Shown piece by piece: positions 35,015 to 43,822 of a DNA stretch of 64,000 bases. Source of the DNA: CAVYXK01 sp963708245 (GTDB lineage: Bacteria > Pseudomonadota > Alphaproteobacteria > Acetobacterales > Acetobacteraceae). The stretch is from contig OY970201.1 in the NCBI GenBank assembly GCA_963708245.1, forward strand, positions 3,782,001-3,846,000. Direction: 5' to 3'. Positions within the stretch are counted from its first letter, which is position 1. Each line of letters begins with the position of its first letter. Under the pieces are notes generated by a model that did not search any database, was not told the DNA's origin, and worked only from the letters and a program-made list of their open reading frames with translations. The translations under genes were made by a program, and so were the position numbers.

Positions 35015-35383
35015 TTAGTGACAGTCGGTCAGCTGCCCATCCTTTATCAGAAAGCTATTCTGCTTCGTCAAATCAATGTGCTTGAGGAAACAGGTGCGAC
35101 CATCCTTGGCGACAAGCTTCACGTCATAGTGTCCGGGCTTCAGGCCCGTGAGCACCAGCCGCTCCGTTATATCCAACGATTTGTCCGCATCATTCAACGC
35201 CTGATTCGGGCCCCAGTTTGTGGTGTCCTCCGGAGCGAGATAGACACCGCTAAAATCCGTTCGAGTCGTCATGTTGTAGGCAAAGAACTTTTTTGCCGCA
35301 GCCGACGCATGGTGCGCGGCAGCGCTCATGCTGCCGAGCAGAAGAAGAGCAGCCACCTGTCGGCGGCTTCGATAATGGGCCAT
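35015..35383 (-). CDS. Small secreted protein next to the TonB receptor
   Basis: A 122-residue protein with a signal peptide (RRQVAALLLLGSMSAAAHHASA). The mature ~90 residues include FSGVYLAPEDTTNWGPNQAL and LVLTGLKPGHYDVKLVAKDG, which suggests a small beta-sandwich, and two Cys near the end (DGRTCF, LTDCH) that may form a disulfide. It lies 129 bases downstream of the TonB-dependent receptor on the same strand and probably shares its transcript. It could bind the ligand or metal in the periplasm. No family recognised. Confidence 0.65.
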   Translation of the reverse strand: MAHYRSRRQVAALLLLGSMSAAAHHASAAAKKFFAYNMTTRTDFSGVYLAPEDTTNWGPNQALNDADKSLDITERLVLTGLKPGHYDVKLVAKDGRTCFLKHIDLTKQNSFLIKDGQLTDCH

Positions 35384-35512
35384 ATCACGTTCCTCCTAGT
35401 TGATGATTATCAGGCGCAGGCGCAGCATTCACCGCCATGCCCGGCCTTTGCCCACCATCTTCCACATGTTGCTGCCGGCACGGCAAGACGAAAAGCGAGG
35501 GCGACACAAGCG

Positions 35513-37855
35513 TCAGAACGTCACCCTCACCCCTCCGAAGCCGCCGATCGGCGCGGCGATATTGTAGCTGCGCGGATTGCTGGTGCCTGGCGCCTGAAGG
35601 AAGGTAATGGAAGAGGTCGGCGAGAACGTGCCGTAGACGTAGTACCTCGTGTTCAGGACATTCTGCACCAGTCCGAAAAGCTGGATGTTCCGCGTGACCT
35701 GATAGCTCGTATTCAAATTCAGCACGAAGTACCCCGGTAGCTGCTTCGTCAGGTTCGCCTCATCACCAGACAGGTACTGTCCACTCGCCGCGACCCCCGT
35801 TGCCCCGACCGTCCACGCATTCGTCGCTTTGTACTGAACACCGAACTTGAGCTGGTGGGCCGGGATGCCGGGAAGCCGATCGCCTGGCTGTACCTGGATA
35901 TTGCCGTTCACATCCGCCTCAGGATTATTCGGACTCAATTCCGTGAACGCGCTCTGGAACGTCGCGTCGGTGTACGTGTAGCCGAGCCACGCCGTCCAGC
36001 GGTCGCTCGTCAACCGAAATCCCGCGTCCACGCCCTGGCGCTGCGTCGCGCCGACATTCTGGAAAAAGCCGCGACCCAAGATCACGCTCTGCACGAATTC
36101 GATATCATCGTCCAGATTCGTGTGGAACAGACTGACATTCCAGTCCAACTTGGCGCTGGGAAAGGGCGTCAGCCGACCGCGAAACCCAGCTTCGATGGTG
36201 TGCGCCACAACCTGCTTCAGGTTGGGATCGCCGGTGAAGAAATTGGCGAGGCTGCACGGGCTCGTCGGACTGGCACAGCTCAACTCTGCCGGCGTCGGCG
36301 CGCGGTTTGATACGGAGTAAGAGGCATATACGCCGAAGGCGGGAATCAGCCGATAGGTCAGGCCGAATCCCGGATTGAAATGGTTATAGCTGTGGTTCCC
36401 GGTGAGCGCAGTTCCCAACTGATCGTTGAGGTCGATCTGTTCGGCATTGAACCGCCCGGCCACGTTCGCCGACAGCCGTCGCGTAATATCGAACGTATCA
36501 GTAAAGTAGACGCCGTAATAGGCAGTGGTAGTGCCCACTCGCACGGGCACGTCAGTTCCATCTGCCTGATCGACGACGATCCCCGGCCCGAAGAAATTGC
36601 GCGACAGCGGATCGAGGCCGCCGATCTCAGTATCCGCGTCGAACAAATTATTGGAGCCGTCGAAGCTAAACCCGGCGACAAAGTTATTGCCGTGACCGAA
36701 TATCTCATTCACATTAGTAACTTGGTCCGAGGCACCATAGCCGTTGGTGTTGGTCACCTGGCTGTCCAGGTCGGAATAGGGGCCGCCGTCCAGGAAATCC
36801 GGGATCGGCGTTCCGCCGCGATCGGTGGCCAACACGTCTGTGCCCACTTCGCAAAGGAAACCGGAAATACTAAGACATGGCCCGAAATCCGGGACGTTGC
36901 CGTTGGTCACCTGTTGACGGAAATAGTCGTAGTAGGCGAGCGCCTGCATGGATGTCGTGTCGCTGAGCTGCACATTTCCGCTGAGACTGATCAGCGCATA
37001 GTTGTTGGCAATCGAGTTCGGGCCGGTGAACTGCGCCCGCGGGTCGACGGCTAGCCACTCCACCGGTGTGGTGCCGGGACCTTGTAGGGTCGTCTGGGCC
37101 AGGTCAATGTTCAGATGTACCTCCGCGCGATCGCTGCGCCAGCCCACGTCGCCGTAGAACTGCTTGAGCCCGGACGACTGAAAATCGCGCCAGCCGTTCT
37201 CGTGCAGACCCGCGCCGGCGACATAAACCGCGGTGTTGCCGATCTGCTTGCCGTACTGGAAATCACCGGCGATCTGCCCGAAGGAACCGCCATAAGCATC
37301 GACCTCGCCTCCGTGATACGTGAAGCCGTTCTTGAGCTGGATCGTGAGCGAGCCGCCCAGTGCGTTAAGCCCGAACACCGGATTGGCACCCTCCAGGTTC
37401 ATGGTGTCGATCGCGATGCTCGGAATCAGGTCGAAATTCACTGTATCGCCGAATGCCTGGTTGAAGCGGACGCCATTCACATACACGGCCAGGCCTTGGG
37501 GGGTACCCTGAAGCGGCGCGGCCTGGAAGCCATGATAGAACAGGTTCGGCTGAAACGGATTGCCGGCGGCGCTGTCCAGGTGCACGCCCTGCGCCTGGTC
37601 TTGCAGCGCCCCGAGATAATTCGGCGGACCCTGTAGCGTTACATCTCGGCTCGTCAGGACCTGGTTCTGCGACGGTACCGTGTTTCGATCCACGCCAGAG
37701 CCAAGCAGTGGCGTGGGCGCGATGACATTGACTTGGGGAAGGGTCGTGGTCGGCATCTCGGCCGTGCCGGATGGCGCGGTCCCTGGGGTCACCTGTGCCA
37801 GCGCGAAATGCGGCAGAAGCAACGCCACCGGACCGAGCGCCGCGAGATGCCTCAT
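35513..37855 (-). CDS. TonB-dependent outer-membrane receptor
   Basis: About 780 residues from the ATG at 37855, which gives a clean signal peptide (MRHLAALGPVALLLPHFALA); an upstream extension is unlikely. The plug domain (~55-190) has PNYLGALQDQAQGVHL, GLAVYVNGVRFNQAFGD and GANPVFGLNALGGSLTIQLK. The 22-strand barrel follows, with FGLTYRLIPAFGVYASYSVSNRAPTPAEL, and the end GGVRVTF has the terminal Phe required for insertion. It imports a bound ligand with TonB energy. No siderophore genes are near, so the ligand is unknown. The small secreted protein follows it. Confidence 0.9.
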   Translation of the reverse strand: MRHLAALGPVALLLPHFALAQVTPGTAPSGTAEMPTTTLPQVNVIAPTPLLGSGVDRNTVPSQNQVLTSRDVTLQGPPNYLGALQDQAQGVHLDSAAGNPFQPNLFYHGFQAAPLQGTPQGLAVYVNGVRFNQAFGDTVNFDLIPSIAIDTMNLEGANPVFGLNALGGSLTIQLKNGFTYHGGEVDAYGGSFGQIAGDFQYGKQIGNTAVYVAGAGLHENGWRDFQSSGLKQFYGDVGWRSDRAEVHLNIDLAQTTLQGPGTTPVEWLAVDPRAQFTGPNSIANNYALISLSGNVQLSDTTSMQALAYYDYFRQQVTNGNVPDFGPCLSISGFLCEVGTDVLATDRGGTPIPDFLDGGPYSDLDSQVTNTNGYGASDQVTNVNEIFGHGNNFVAGFSFDGSNNLFDADTEIGGLDPLSRNFFGPGIVVDQADGTDVPVRVGTTTAYYGVYFTDTFDITRRLSANVAGRFNAEQIDLNDQLGTALTGNHSYNHFNPGFGLTYRLIPAFGVYASYSVSNRAPTPAELSCASPTSPCSLANFFTGDPNLKQVVAHTIEAGFRGRLTPFPSAKLDWNVSLFHTNLDDDIEFVQSVILGRGFFQNVGATQRQGVDAGFRLTSDRWTAWLGYTYTDATFQSAFTELSPNNPEADVNGNIQVQPGDRLPGIPAHQLKFGVQYKATNAWTVGATGVAASGQYLSGDEANLTKQLPGYFVLNLNTSYQVTRNIQLFGLVQNVLNTRYYVYGTFSPTSSITFLQAPGTSNPRSYNIAAPIGGFGGVRVTF

Positions 37856-37962
37856 TCGTGCCCTCCCCAACCGGGCCGCGTCATATTCTTGGCGCTCTCC
37901 TCCGCTGGCCACGCGGCAGGAGCACGAGCGGCACCTACCAGCCCCCGAGGGAGGATCTGCCG

Positions 37963-38078
37963 ATGAAGCTAACTCCGGCCACGCCGTCTCCGTCCATTGC
38001 AAAGAGTGCAAAGACTTCTGCAACAACTGCAGCTCCGATTGCACTTTCTGCATCCGGCTGCGGAACGTACGCTTGTAA
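37963..38078 (+). other. Six-cysteine peptide frame, possibly frameshifted at its start
   Basis: A strong ribosome-binding site (GGGAGGAT) precedes an ATG at 37963. Read one base out of phase from that ATG, the DNA encodes a peptide of about 38 residues with six Cys spaced C-x2-C-x3-C-x2-C-x3-C-x2-C (HCKECKDFCNNCSSDCTFC) and a basic end RLRNVRL before TAA 38076-38078. The two frames would join if one base were missing right after ATGAA. It is divergent from the TonB receptor. It could be a metal-binding peptide, a broken one, or chance. Confidence 0.35.
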
Positions 38079-38256
38079 CCAGCGATCAGACCCCGTCTGG
38101 TTCAGACGCGTCGCTCCCGTGGCCATGCCCGAGGCTCGCGACGATCGCCGCGGGGACAGCATCGCGCAGGCACTGCAAAAAGGGACGACTGGTCAATCTC
38201 GTGGATGTCGCGCCGCCAGAGGACTTCGCCTACTACCTCGTTTACCCACAAGCCAA

Positions 38257-38604
38257 TCACGACCCGCCGCGGGCGGACACGGGCCCCAACATGTGCTCGA
38301 CCGTGCCTCGAATATCGTCGCTGAAGCGGGCGAACTCTTCTTCCTGAACCAGGCCGAGCTTGCACATGTGGAGAAGCCGTATGACGGCCATCGACCGCCG
38401 CATGTCGTCGAACGCGTCCTCGATCTGGCGGTTACGACGCTCGATGAGTGTGAAGATCGCGAGATATCGTTCGTGGTTGCTGCGCGATGTGTCCGACGCG
38501 ATGCTACCAACCTCCGCGAGGATGCGCTCGCAGAACCGGTCCAACGCAACCGGGTGAAGCCCCCGGAGAGTCTTCCAGTCCCGCTCCGGAAGGTGACGCT
38601 CCAT
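38257..38604 (-). CDS. Hypothetical helical protein (115 aa)
   Basis: From the ATG at 38604 the protein begins MERHLPERDWKTLRGLHPVA and is largely helical and charged (ERRNRQIEDAFDDMRRSMAVIRLL), ending GTVEHMLGPVSARGGS. I recall a recurrent family with the phrase ERHLPERDWK...LHPVALDRFC, sometimes mislabelled as a peptide-transport protein; it has no signal peptide or membrane helix. The function is unknown. The longer N-terminus to 38649 is less likely because the family phrase starts at this Met. Confidence 0.65.
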   Translation of the reverse strand: MERHLPERDWKTLRGLHPVALDRFCERILAEVGSIASDTSRSNHERYLAIFTLIERRNRQIEDAFDDMRRSMAVIRLLHMCKLGLVQEEEFARFSDDIRGTVEHMLGPVSARGGS

Positions 38605-38701
38605 GATCAGGCTCCGGTCCCCGATGCCGGTGCGCGCCGATGCCGCCACCGCGTCGGGGGTACCGGAGTCAATTTCACCACCGGCGCGGCGTGTGGCCGG
38701 C

Positions 38702-39184
38702 TCAGAGATGCCCCAGGATCGCCTCCGCCTTGCTCACCTCGAACCCACCGGGCTGCTCGATCGCCAGATAGGTCACCTTGCCGTCCTGCGCGACCAGCGC
38801 ATAGCGCTGGCTGCGCACGCCCATGCCGCGCCCGACCAGGTCGAGCTCCAGCCCCATCGCCTTGGCGAAGGCGCCCGACCCGTCGCCCAGCATCGTCAAC
38901 TTGCCTTCGGCGCCCTGCTGCTTGCCCCAGGCGCCCATGACGAACACATCGTTCACCGCGATACAGGCAATGGTATCCACGCCCTTCGCCCGGAACGCGT
39001 CGGCATTCTCTACGAATCCTGGCAAATGCCGGTTGCTGCAGGTCGGCGTAAACGCGCCCGGCACCGCGAACAGCACCACTTTCTTGCCCTTGAATATCTC
39101 GTCGGTGGAGGTCTCCTTGGGCCCATCCGGGGTGGCCATCATCAGCTTCATGGACGGGATCGTGTCGCCGACCTTGATCGTCAT
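38702..39184 (-). CDS. Peroxiredoxin, Prx5/AhpE-like type
   Basis: A 160-residue peroxidase that reduces peroxides with a catalytic Cys and an external thiol donor. The peroxidatic Cys is in VPGAFTPTCSNRHLPGF (~residue 49), with the Thr three residues before it as required. CIAVNDVFVMGAWGK and ELDLVGRGMGVRSQRYALV are typical of the Prx5 group, including the Arg of the active site. Length and motifs are those of the cytosolic alphaproteobacterial enzymes. It is not in a clear operon. Confidence 0.92.
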   Translation of the reverse strand: MTIKVGDTIPSMKLMMATPDGPKETSTDEIFKGKKVVLFAVPGAFTPTCSNRHLPGFVENADAFRAKGVDTIACIAVNDVFVMGAWGKQQGAEGKLTMLGDGSGAFAKAMGLELDLVGRGMGVRSQRYALVAQDGKVTYLAIEQPGGFEVSKAEAILGHL

Positions 39185-39303
39185 GGGTTGCCTCGCTCGT
39201 TGTTGCCCTTGCCAAGCACCCCCTCCTAGCGCCCCGGTCCGTCGAAGTCACGCCGGCTGGGCACCCGCTTGCAGCCGCCGGGGGACGGACCCAAATCGAT
39301 TGC

Positions 39304-39894
39304 ATGGCACGCGCACCAGACCCGGCTCCGCCGTCCGATGATCAGTTCCTCACCGGTCAGCTCTTGATCGCCATGCCGGTGATGAACGACCCCCGCTTCG
39401 CCCAGAGCGTGATCTATGTCTGCGCCCATACCCCGGATGGCGCGATGGGCTTGGTGGTCAACCGCCCGCTCGCCAAGCCCAGCTTCGATGACCTGCTGCG
39501 CCAGCTCGAGATCGAGCCACTGCCGCCGGCCCGACGCATCCGGATTTGTGTGGGGGGGCCCGTCGATAACGCCCGCGGCTTCGTGTTGCACACGGCCGAC
39601 TGGACGGGGGAAGGCAGCCTGAAGGTGAACGATGCACTGGCGCTGACCGCCAGCCTGGACGTGCTGAAGGCGTTCGCCGAAGGCGGTGGCCCGCGGGAGG
39701 GGATCCTCGCGCTCGGCTATGCCGGCTGGGGCCCCGGCCAGCTCGAGGCCGAGATCCAGCAGAACGCCTGGCTGTCGCTGCCGGCGCAGGAGAACCTTCT
39801 GTTCGGCGCCGAGCACGACACCAAGTGGCGCCGTGCCCTGGCCACGATGAAGATCGATCCATTGCTGCTGTCCGGCTCGGCCGGCCACGCCTGA
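39304..39894 (+). CDS. YqgE/AlgH family protein (UPF0301)
   Basis: A 196-residue protein with the family phrases LTGQLLIAMPVMNDPRFAQSVIYVCAHTPDGAMGLVVNRPL (residues ~15-55), a CVGGPVDNARGFVLH block (~80) and LGYAGWGPGQLEAEIQQNAWL (~140). The biochemical role of the family is not settled; AlgH was linked to alginate regulation in Pseudomonas. Its stop overlaps the next start (TGATG), so the secreted hypothetical protein behind it is co-translated. Confidence 0.9.
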   Translation: MARAPDPAPPSDDQFLTGQLLIAMPVMNDPRFAQSVIYVCAHTPDGAMGLVVNRPLAKPSFDDLLRQLEIEPLPPARRIRICVGGPVDNARGFVLHTADWTGEGSLKVNDALALTASLDVLKAFAEGGGPREGILALGYAGWGPGQLEAEIQQNAWLSLPAQENLLFGAEHDTKWRRALATMKIDPLLLSGSAGHA

Positions 39895-40307
39895 TGCGTG
39901 ACTGGCGCAGTCCCTGGTTCGGACTGATAGCGGCAGGACTGCCGGCAATCGCGTTCGCCGCCAACCCGACATCCAACAGCGCGAGCCACATCACTCCCCC
40001 GGCCGGTTCCACCATCGCCCCCCAGCTTCCGACCCCACTAGCCGGCGAGGACGCCGCGCCGACGCAGTTCCTGCTTGCCGCCCGCCAGGCACTCGCCGCC
40101 GGCCGTACCGGTGAGGCGCAGGAGGCACTGGAGCGAGCGGAGACGCGGCTCTCCGACCGCTCCACCCCGTTGTTCCAAACGAACGAGGCGGCGCGGGGCC
40201 CGGTGATCGACGAGGTGCGGCAGGCCCGCCATGCGCTGGGCGCCGGCGACCGCATGCAGGCCATGCAGCTTACCGAACAGGCACTCGCGGCGCTGCAGCA
40301 CCGCTGA
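39894..40307 (+). CDS. Secreted hypothetical protein (137 aa)
   Basis: Starts MRDWRSPWFGLIAAGLPAIA, a short signal peptide ending near AFAA. The mature part has a flexible Thr/Pro-rich stretch and then two helices with a repeated pattern (LLAARQALAAGRTGEAQEALERAETRL and EVRQARHALGAGDRMQAMQLTEQALAAL), similar in character to single tetratricopeptide-like hairpins. It is coupled to yqgE by TGATG overlap. The function is unknown; periplasmic location is likely. Confidence 0.65.
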   Translation: MRDWRSPWFGLIAAGLPAIAFAANPTSNSASHITPPAGSTIAPQLPTPLAGEDAAPTQFLLAARQALAAGRTGEAQEALERAETRLSDRSTPLFQTNEAARGPVIDEVRQARHALGAGDRMQAMQLTEQALAALQHR

Positions 40308-40500
40308 GCGACCGCGTACCCCATCGCGACCGGGCGTGGCCCCTCGTGATTGCGACACGACTCCCGTAGACTCCCGTAGGGCGGAAAAGCGAAGCGCATT
40401 CCGCCACGGTCGTCATGCGTGGGCAAGTCGTGAGTCCTTAAGCCTTCCGTAGATAGTTTCGGTGTCTCCTCCGGGCGACCCGCCCGCAGGAGAACCCCAT

Positions 40501-40770
40501 ATGTCGCTGGCCCCGCTCGCCCTCGATCAGCGGCCGGTTATGGCCGAGCTGGCCGACGTGTTCCGCACGGTCTTCGACGACCCGGAGATCGCGATCACCG
40601 AGGCAACCAGTGCCGACGACGTGCCCGCCTGGGATTCGATGACCCACATTGCGCTGATCGTTGAAGTCGAGTGCCGCTTCCGCGTAACCTTCGCGGCAGC
40701 CGAGCTCGATAGTCTGCGCCGGGTCGGCGACCTGGCCCGCCTGATCGAGGCAAAGCGCCGCGCCGGCTGA
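40501..40770 (+). CDS. Acyl carrier protein
   Basis: An 89-residue acidic protein with VFDDPEIAITEATSADDVPAWDSMTHIALIVEVE: the Ser of WDSMTHI is the phosphopantetheine attachment site (usually DSL). AGGAGAACC precedes the ATG. It lies nine bases before an MBOAT O-acyltransferase and an SGNH-type gene, so it probably carries the acyl group for that cassette rather than for fatty-acid synthesis. The DSM variant of the site is shared by many accessory ACPs. Confidence 0.85.
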   Translation: MSLAPLALDQRPVMAELADVFRTVFDDPEIAITEATSADDVPAWDSMTHIALIVEVECRFRVTFAAAELDSLRRVGDLARLIEAKRRAG

Positions 40771-40779
40771 TCGCGGCCC

Positions 40780-42285
40780 GTGCTGTTCAACTCCTATATT
40801 TTCATCCTGGCGTTCCTGCCGCTGACGCTGGCCGGGTTCTGGCTGGCCGCGCGGCTTGGCAGGGCGGTTGCCGGATCCTGGTTGGTGGCGGCGTCGCTGC
40901 TGTTCTACGGCTGGTGGCGGCCGGGTGACGTGCCGCTGCTGCTCGCCTCGGTCGTTGCGAATTACGGGATGTCCCGACTGATTGCGGCCACCGCTGGGCG
41001 GCGCATGCAGGATTGGCTGCTGGCAATCGGCATCGCCGCTAACCTGGCGTTGCTGGTCCGATACAAATACCTGGCGGCGCTGCTCGGGCTGGCCGGCCTG
41101 CCCATCGTGGTGCCAACACTTCCGCTCGGGATCAGCTTCTTCACCTTCACTCAGATCGGATTCCTGATCGATTGCCGGCAGGGGCTAGCGCGCGAACGCG
41201 GCTGGCTCAGCTACGCGCTGTTCGTGACCTTCTTCCCGCACCTGATCGCCGGACCGATTCTGCACAACCGGGAGATCATGCCGCAATTCGCGGCCGAGAC
41301 GACCTATCGCCTCTCGGCAGACAACATCGCCGCAGGGCTAGCGATCTTCCTGATCGGTCTGCTGAAGAAATGTCTGCTGGCCGACCCCTTGGCCGCCACG
41401 GTTGCGGCCGGCTTCGCTCATCCGCAGGGGCTGGCGCTGTTCGGCGCCTGGCAGACAGCGACGAGCTATTCGTTGCAGCTCTATTTCGACTTCTCAGGCT
41501 ATTCCGACATGGCTATCGGACTTGCCCGGATGTTCAACCTGAGATTCCCCGCTAATTTCAACTCGCCGTACAAATCACAGAGCGTCATCGAGTACTGGCA
41601 GCGCTGGCACATGACGCTGACGCGCTATCTGACGATGTATCTCTACAATCCGATCGCGCTCTGTATAACGCGACGGCGGGTCGCCCGCGGGCTGGCGGTG
41701 AACCGGCAGGGGCAGGCAACCGCCGGCGGCTTCGCCTCGATGGTTCTGCTGCCGATCTGGGTCACCCTGGCCCTGGCTGGCGTGTGGCACGGCAGCGGGG
41801 CGACTTTCCTGGTCTTCGGCTTGCTGCACGCGGCCTATCTCTCGGTGAACCATGCCTGGCGTCTGTTCCGCCCGCACCCGCTTGGCCAGAGCGCGACGGC
41901 GGTCGGGCGGGTCGTTCTGACCTACGCCTGCGTGTTGGTCGGTTCGGTAGTGTTCCGCGCTCCCTCGCTATGGTCGGCGGGCCAGGTGCTGGGCGCTATG
42001 CTGGGGCTGCACGGCGTGTCAATGGCGCTCGGCAATCGGGCCGAGGCGATGCGGGCGGCCGCGCAGGCGGGATGGATCGCGGCGCTCTACGCCCTTGGGC
42101 GGCGCCGAACACGCAACAGATCATGCGCTTCTGTGGGCCGACGCTGGAGGCCGCGCGGGCCGGCCCGCTGCCCCGGCTCGCCTGGCGGACCACCCTGCCC
42201 TGGGCCGCGGCGCTCGGCTGCGCCGCGGCAGTCGGGCTCGGCGCCCTCGGCGGTACCGGCGAGTTTCTCTACTTCCAGTTCCTGA
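40780..42285 (+). CDS. MBOAT-family O-acyltransferase (AlgI-like), frame disturbed near its end
   Basis: A membrane O-acyltransferase of 501 codons from a GTG start. Early family phrases are LFNSYIFILAFLPLTLAGFW and PLGISFFTFTQIGFLID. The catalytic His sits in LALAGVWHGSGATFLVFGLLHAAYLSVNHAW (~320-350). From ~42095 to 42281 the family sequence continues in another frame (AAPNTQQIMRFCG ... GEFLYFQF) and TGA 42283-42285 returns in the first frame. Two compensating one-base changes would explain this; they garble the last ~60 residues. Such proteins with an ACP and an SGNH partner acylate surface polysaccharide. Confidence 0.78.
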   Translation: MLFNSYIFILAFLPLTLAGFWLAARLGRAVAGSWLVAASLLFYGWWRPGDVPLLLASVVANYGMSRLIAATAGRRMQDWLLAIGIAANLALLVRYKYLAALLGLAGLPIVVPTLPLGISFFTFTQIGFLIDCRQGLARERGWLSYALFVTFFPHLIAGPILHNREIMPQFAAETTYRLSADNIAAGLAIFLIGLLKKCLLADPLAATVAAGFAHPQGLALFGAWQTATSYSLQLYFDFSGYSDMAIGLARMFNLRFPANFNSPYKSQSVIEYWQRWHMTLTRYLTMYLYNPIALCITRRRVARGLAVNRQGQATAGGFASMVLLPIWVTLALAGVWHGSGATFLVFGLLHAAYLSVNHAWRLFRPHPLGQSATAVGRVVLTYACVLVGSVVFRAPSLWSAGQVLGAMLGLHGVSMALGNRAEAMRAAAQAGWIAALYALGRRRTRNRSCASVGRRWRPRGPARCPGSPGGPPCPGPRRSAAPRQSGSAPSAVPASFSTSSS

Positions 42286-42303
42286 TATCAGACGATCGAG
42301 ACA

Positions 42304-43464
42304 TTGACCGCCCTGCAATCACAGTCTCCCAACGCCACCGCCGGGGCACCCCACGCCGCCGCCGACGCCTTCCATCGTCATGGCCAGCCTTGTACCGGCG
42401 ATTTCCTGCTCGGCGCCCGCACATTATCCGCCCGCTCCTACCTCACCGCACTTGGGCTGATCGGATCAGCGGCATTCGCGCTGATCTGGGCCTGGGTGGC
42501 AACGATGCCGCTCGCCTTCCTCGACCCGGAATATCCCGCCTGGCTGGCGAAGGAGCGGATGCTGGCGCGCTGCGATCTGGGTTCCGTGCTGATCGTCGGC
42601 GACTCGCGCGCGGCGGTCGATATCGAGCCCGCCCTATTGCCGGCGAAAACGACCAACCTGGCGGTAGGGGGCGGCGAGTCGATCGAAGCCTGGTCCGCCG
42701 TTCGCCGCGCGCTCGCCTGCGCGCAGCCGCCGACGAAAATCATCGTATCATTCGATGCGGGTCATTTCATGCGCCCCGACCTCTTCTGGGAACGCAGCGT
42801 CGGGTTCGGGTTCCTCGATCCGAACGAGGTCGCCGAGCTGCGCCGCGTGTCGCAGCGACTCGGCGACGCGTCGATCTATGGGATGAAACGCTCCGATGGC
42901 CTGCCGCCGCGCCTGCGGGCCGCGCTCTATGCGGTGCGTTTCCCGTCGCTCTATTTCGCTAGCCTGGTGCATGGCGGCGTGCTGCTGCGATGGTGGGAGA
43001 ATCGCGGCTCCCTGCAGCGCACGATCGCCACGCGCGGCCAGTATTTCTTCGGCACGACGGCGGGTTGCAACGAGGTGGCTGTGGAGGGTCATCTCAACCA
43101 TTTCGCCCAGCTGCCGGTGCTCGACTGGTATTTCGACCGAATGCTGGCGTTGCTCGCCGAGCGCGGCATCGAAGTGGATTTCGTCGCGATGCCGATGAAC
43201 GAGGCGACCGCGCGCGCCGTGCGACCCGCACTGCGCGATGGATTTGCTGCCTATCTGGCGTCCTACGCGGCCCGTTACCCCAACTTCCACATCATCGGCG
43301 ATGTCATGCCGCACTGGCCGGACCGGTTCTTCGGCGACGCGTTCTCCCATCTAAATCCCCGAGGTGCCGCGCTGTTCAGCACCGAGCTCGGCGCGTGGCT
43401 GTCGGAGCCGCGCAGCACGCCCGTTGGTGCCGCGCCATCACTGCTGCCCCTCAATGGCGCATAA
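42304..43464 (+). CDS. SGNH-hydrolase-like O-acetyltransferase partner (AlgX/AlgJ-like)
   Basis: A 386-residue protein starting at TTG 42304. A membrane helix near residues 45-70 (LTALGLIGSAAFALIWAWVA) anchors a periplasmic domain. VLIVGDSRAAVDIEPAL (~95) holds the nucleophile Ser in the GDS motif, and DAFSHLNPRGAALFSTELG (~350) gives the catalytic His of the SxxHLN block. Such proteins accept acyl groups exported by MBOAT partners and load polysaccharide. It follows the ACP and MBOAT genes in the same direction. If the MBOAT is broken, this gene may be idle. Confidence 0.8.
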   Translation: MTALQSQSPNATAGAPHAAADAFHRHGQPCTGDFLLGARTLSARSYLTALGLIGSAAFALIWAWVATMPLAFLDPEYPAWLAKERMLARCDLGSVLIVGDSRAAVDIEPALLPAKTTNLAVGGGESIEAWSAVRRALACAQPPTKIIVSFDAGHFMRPDLFWERSVGFGFLDPNEVAELRRVSQRLGDASIYGMKRSDGLPPRLRAALYAVRFPSLYFASLVHGGVLLRWWENRGSLQRTIATRGQYFFGTTAGCNEVAVEGHLNHFAQLPVLDWYFDRMLALLAERGIEVDFVAMPMNEATARAVRPALRDGFAAYLASYAARYPNFHIIGDVMPHWPDRFFGDAFSHLNPRGAALFSTELGAWLSEPRSTPVGAAPSLLPLNGA

Positions 43465-43822
43465 GAGCCGGTCTTCTAGTGATAGCGAAACGGCCACTTC
43501 CGCAGTTAGGGTGGAATAAGCGGCCGTTCGTGTACGTCGGGCTGCCCGACTGGAACCGACCGACTTCGTTGACAAAGTCGGTTGCCGGTCCGGAGCATGA
43601 GGCGTCGGATGTTTGGCCCCGACACACATTGGCGACGGCCTCGTCGAAGCTATTGAAGGGTGAGGGCGCGGAGACGCTGCACGGCTTTGCACCGCGGAGT
43701 CGGCACGCGCCCTGACGTGGGTAAGTATCATTGCTTCGGCTGCCGCATTTGACCCCACCCGCCAGATCAACTGGCGAGGACGCCTCCCGACCGCAGCCGG
43801 ACGCGGATCGCCTTGCGCACCT
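43465..43822. other. Convergent intergenic region with one hairpin
   Basis: This region lies between the SGNH gene and the convergent 904-residue gene. Within it, ACCGACTT at 43559-43566 pairs with AAGTCGGT at 43575-43582 across an 8-base loop, perhaps a two-way terminator without a T-tract. No reading frame of substance. It marks the left edge of the accessory island. Confidence 0.4.

Noticed and set aside
37771..38940. 389-residue plus-strand frame
   Set aside because: It crosses the minus-strand helical protein and the peroxiredoxin antisense and shows no family motif; only the six-Cys frame near its start was kept as a question.
43559..43582. Hairpin as a small-RNA terminator
   Set aside because: The stem is only 8 bp with no T-tract and no promoter nearby; it is at most a weak convergent terminator.
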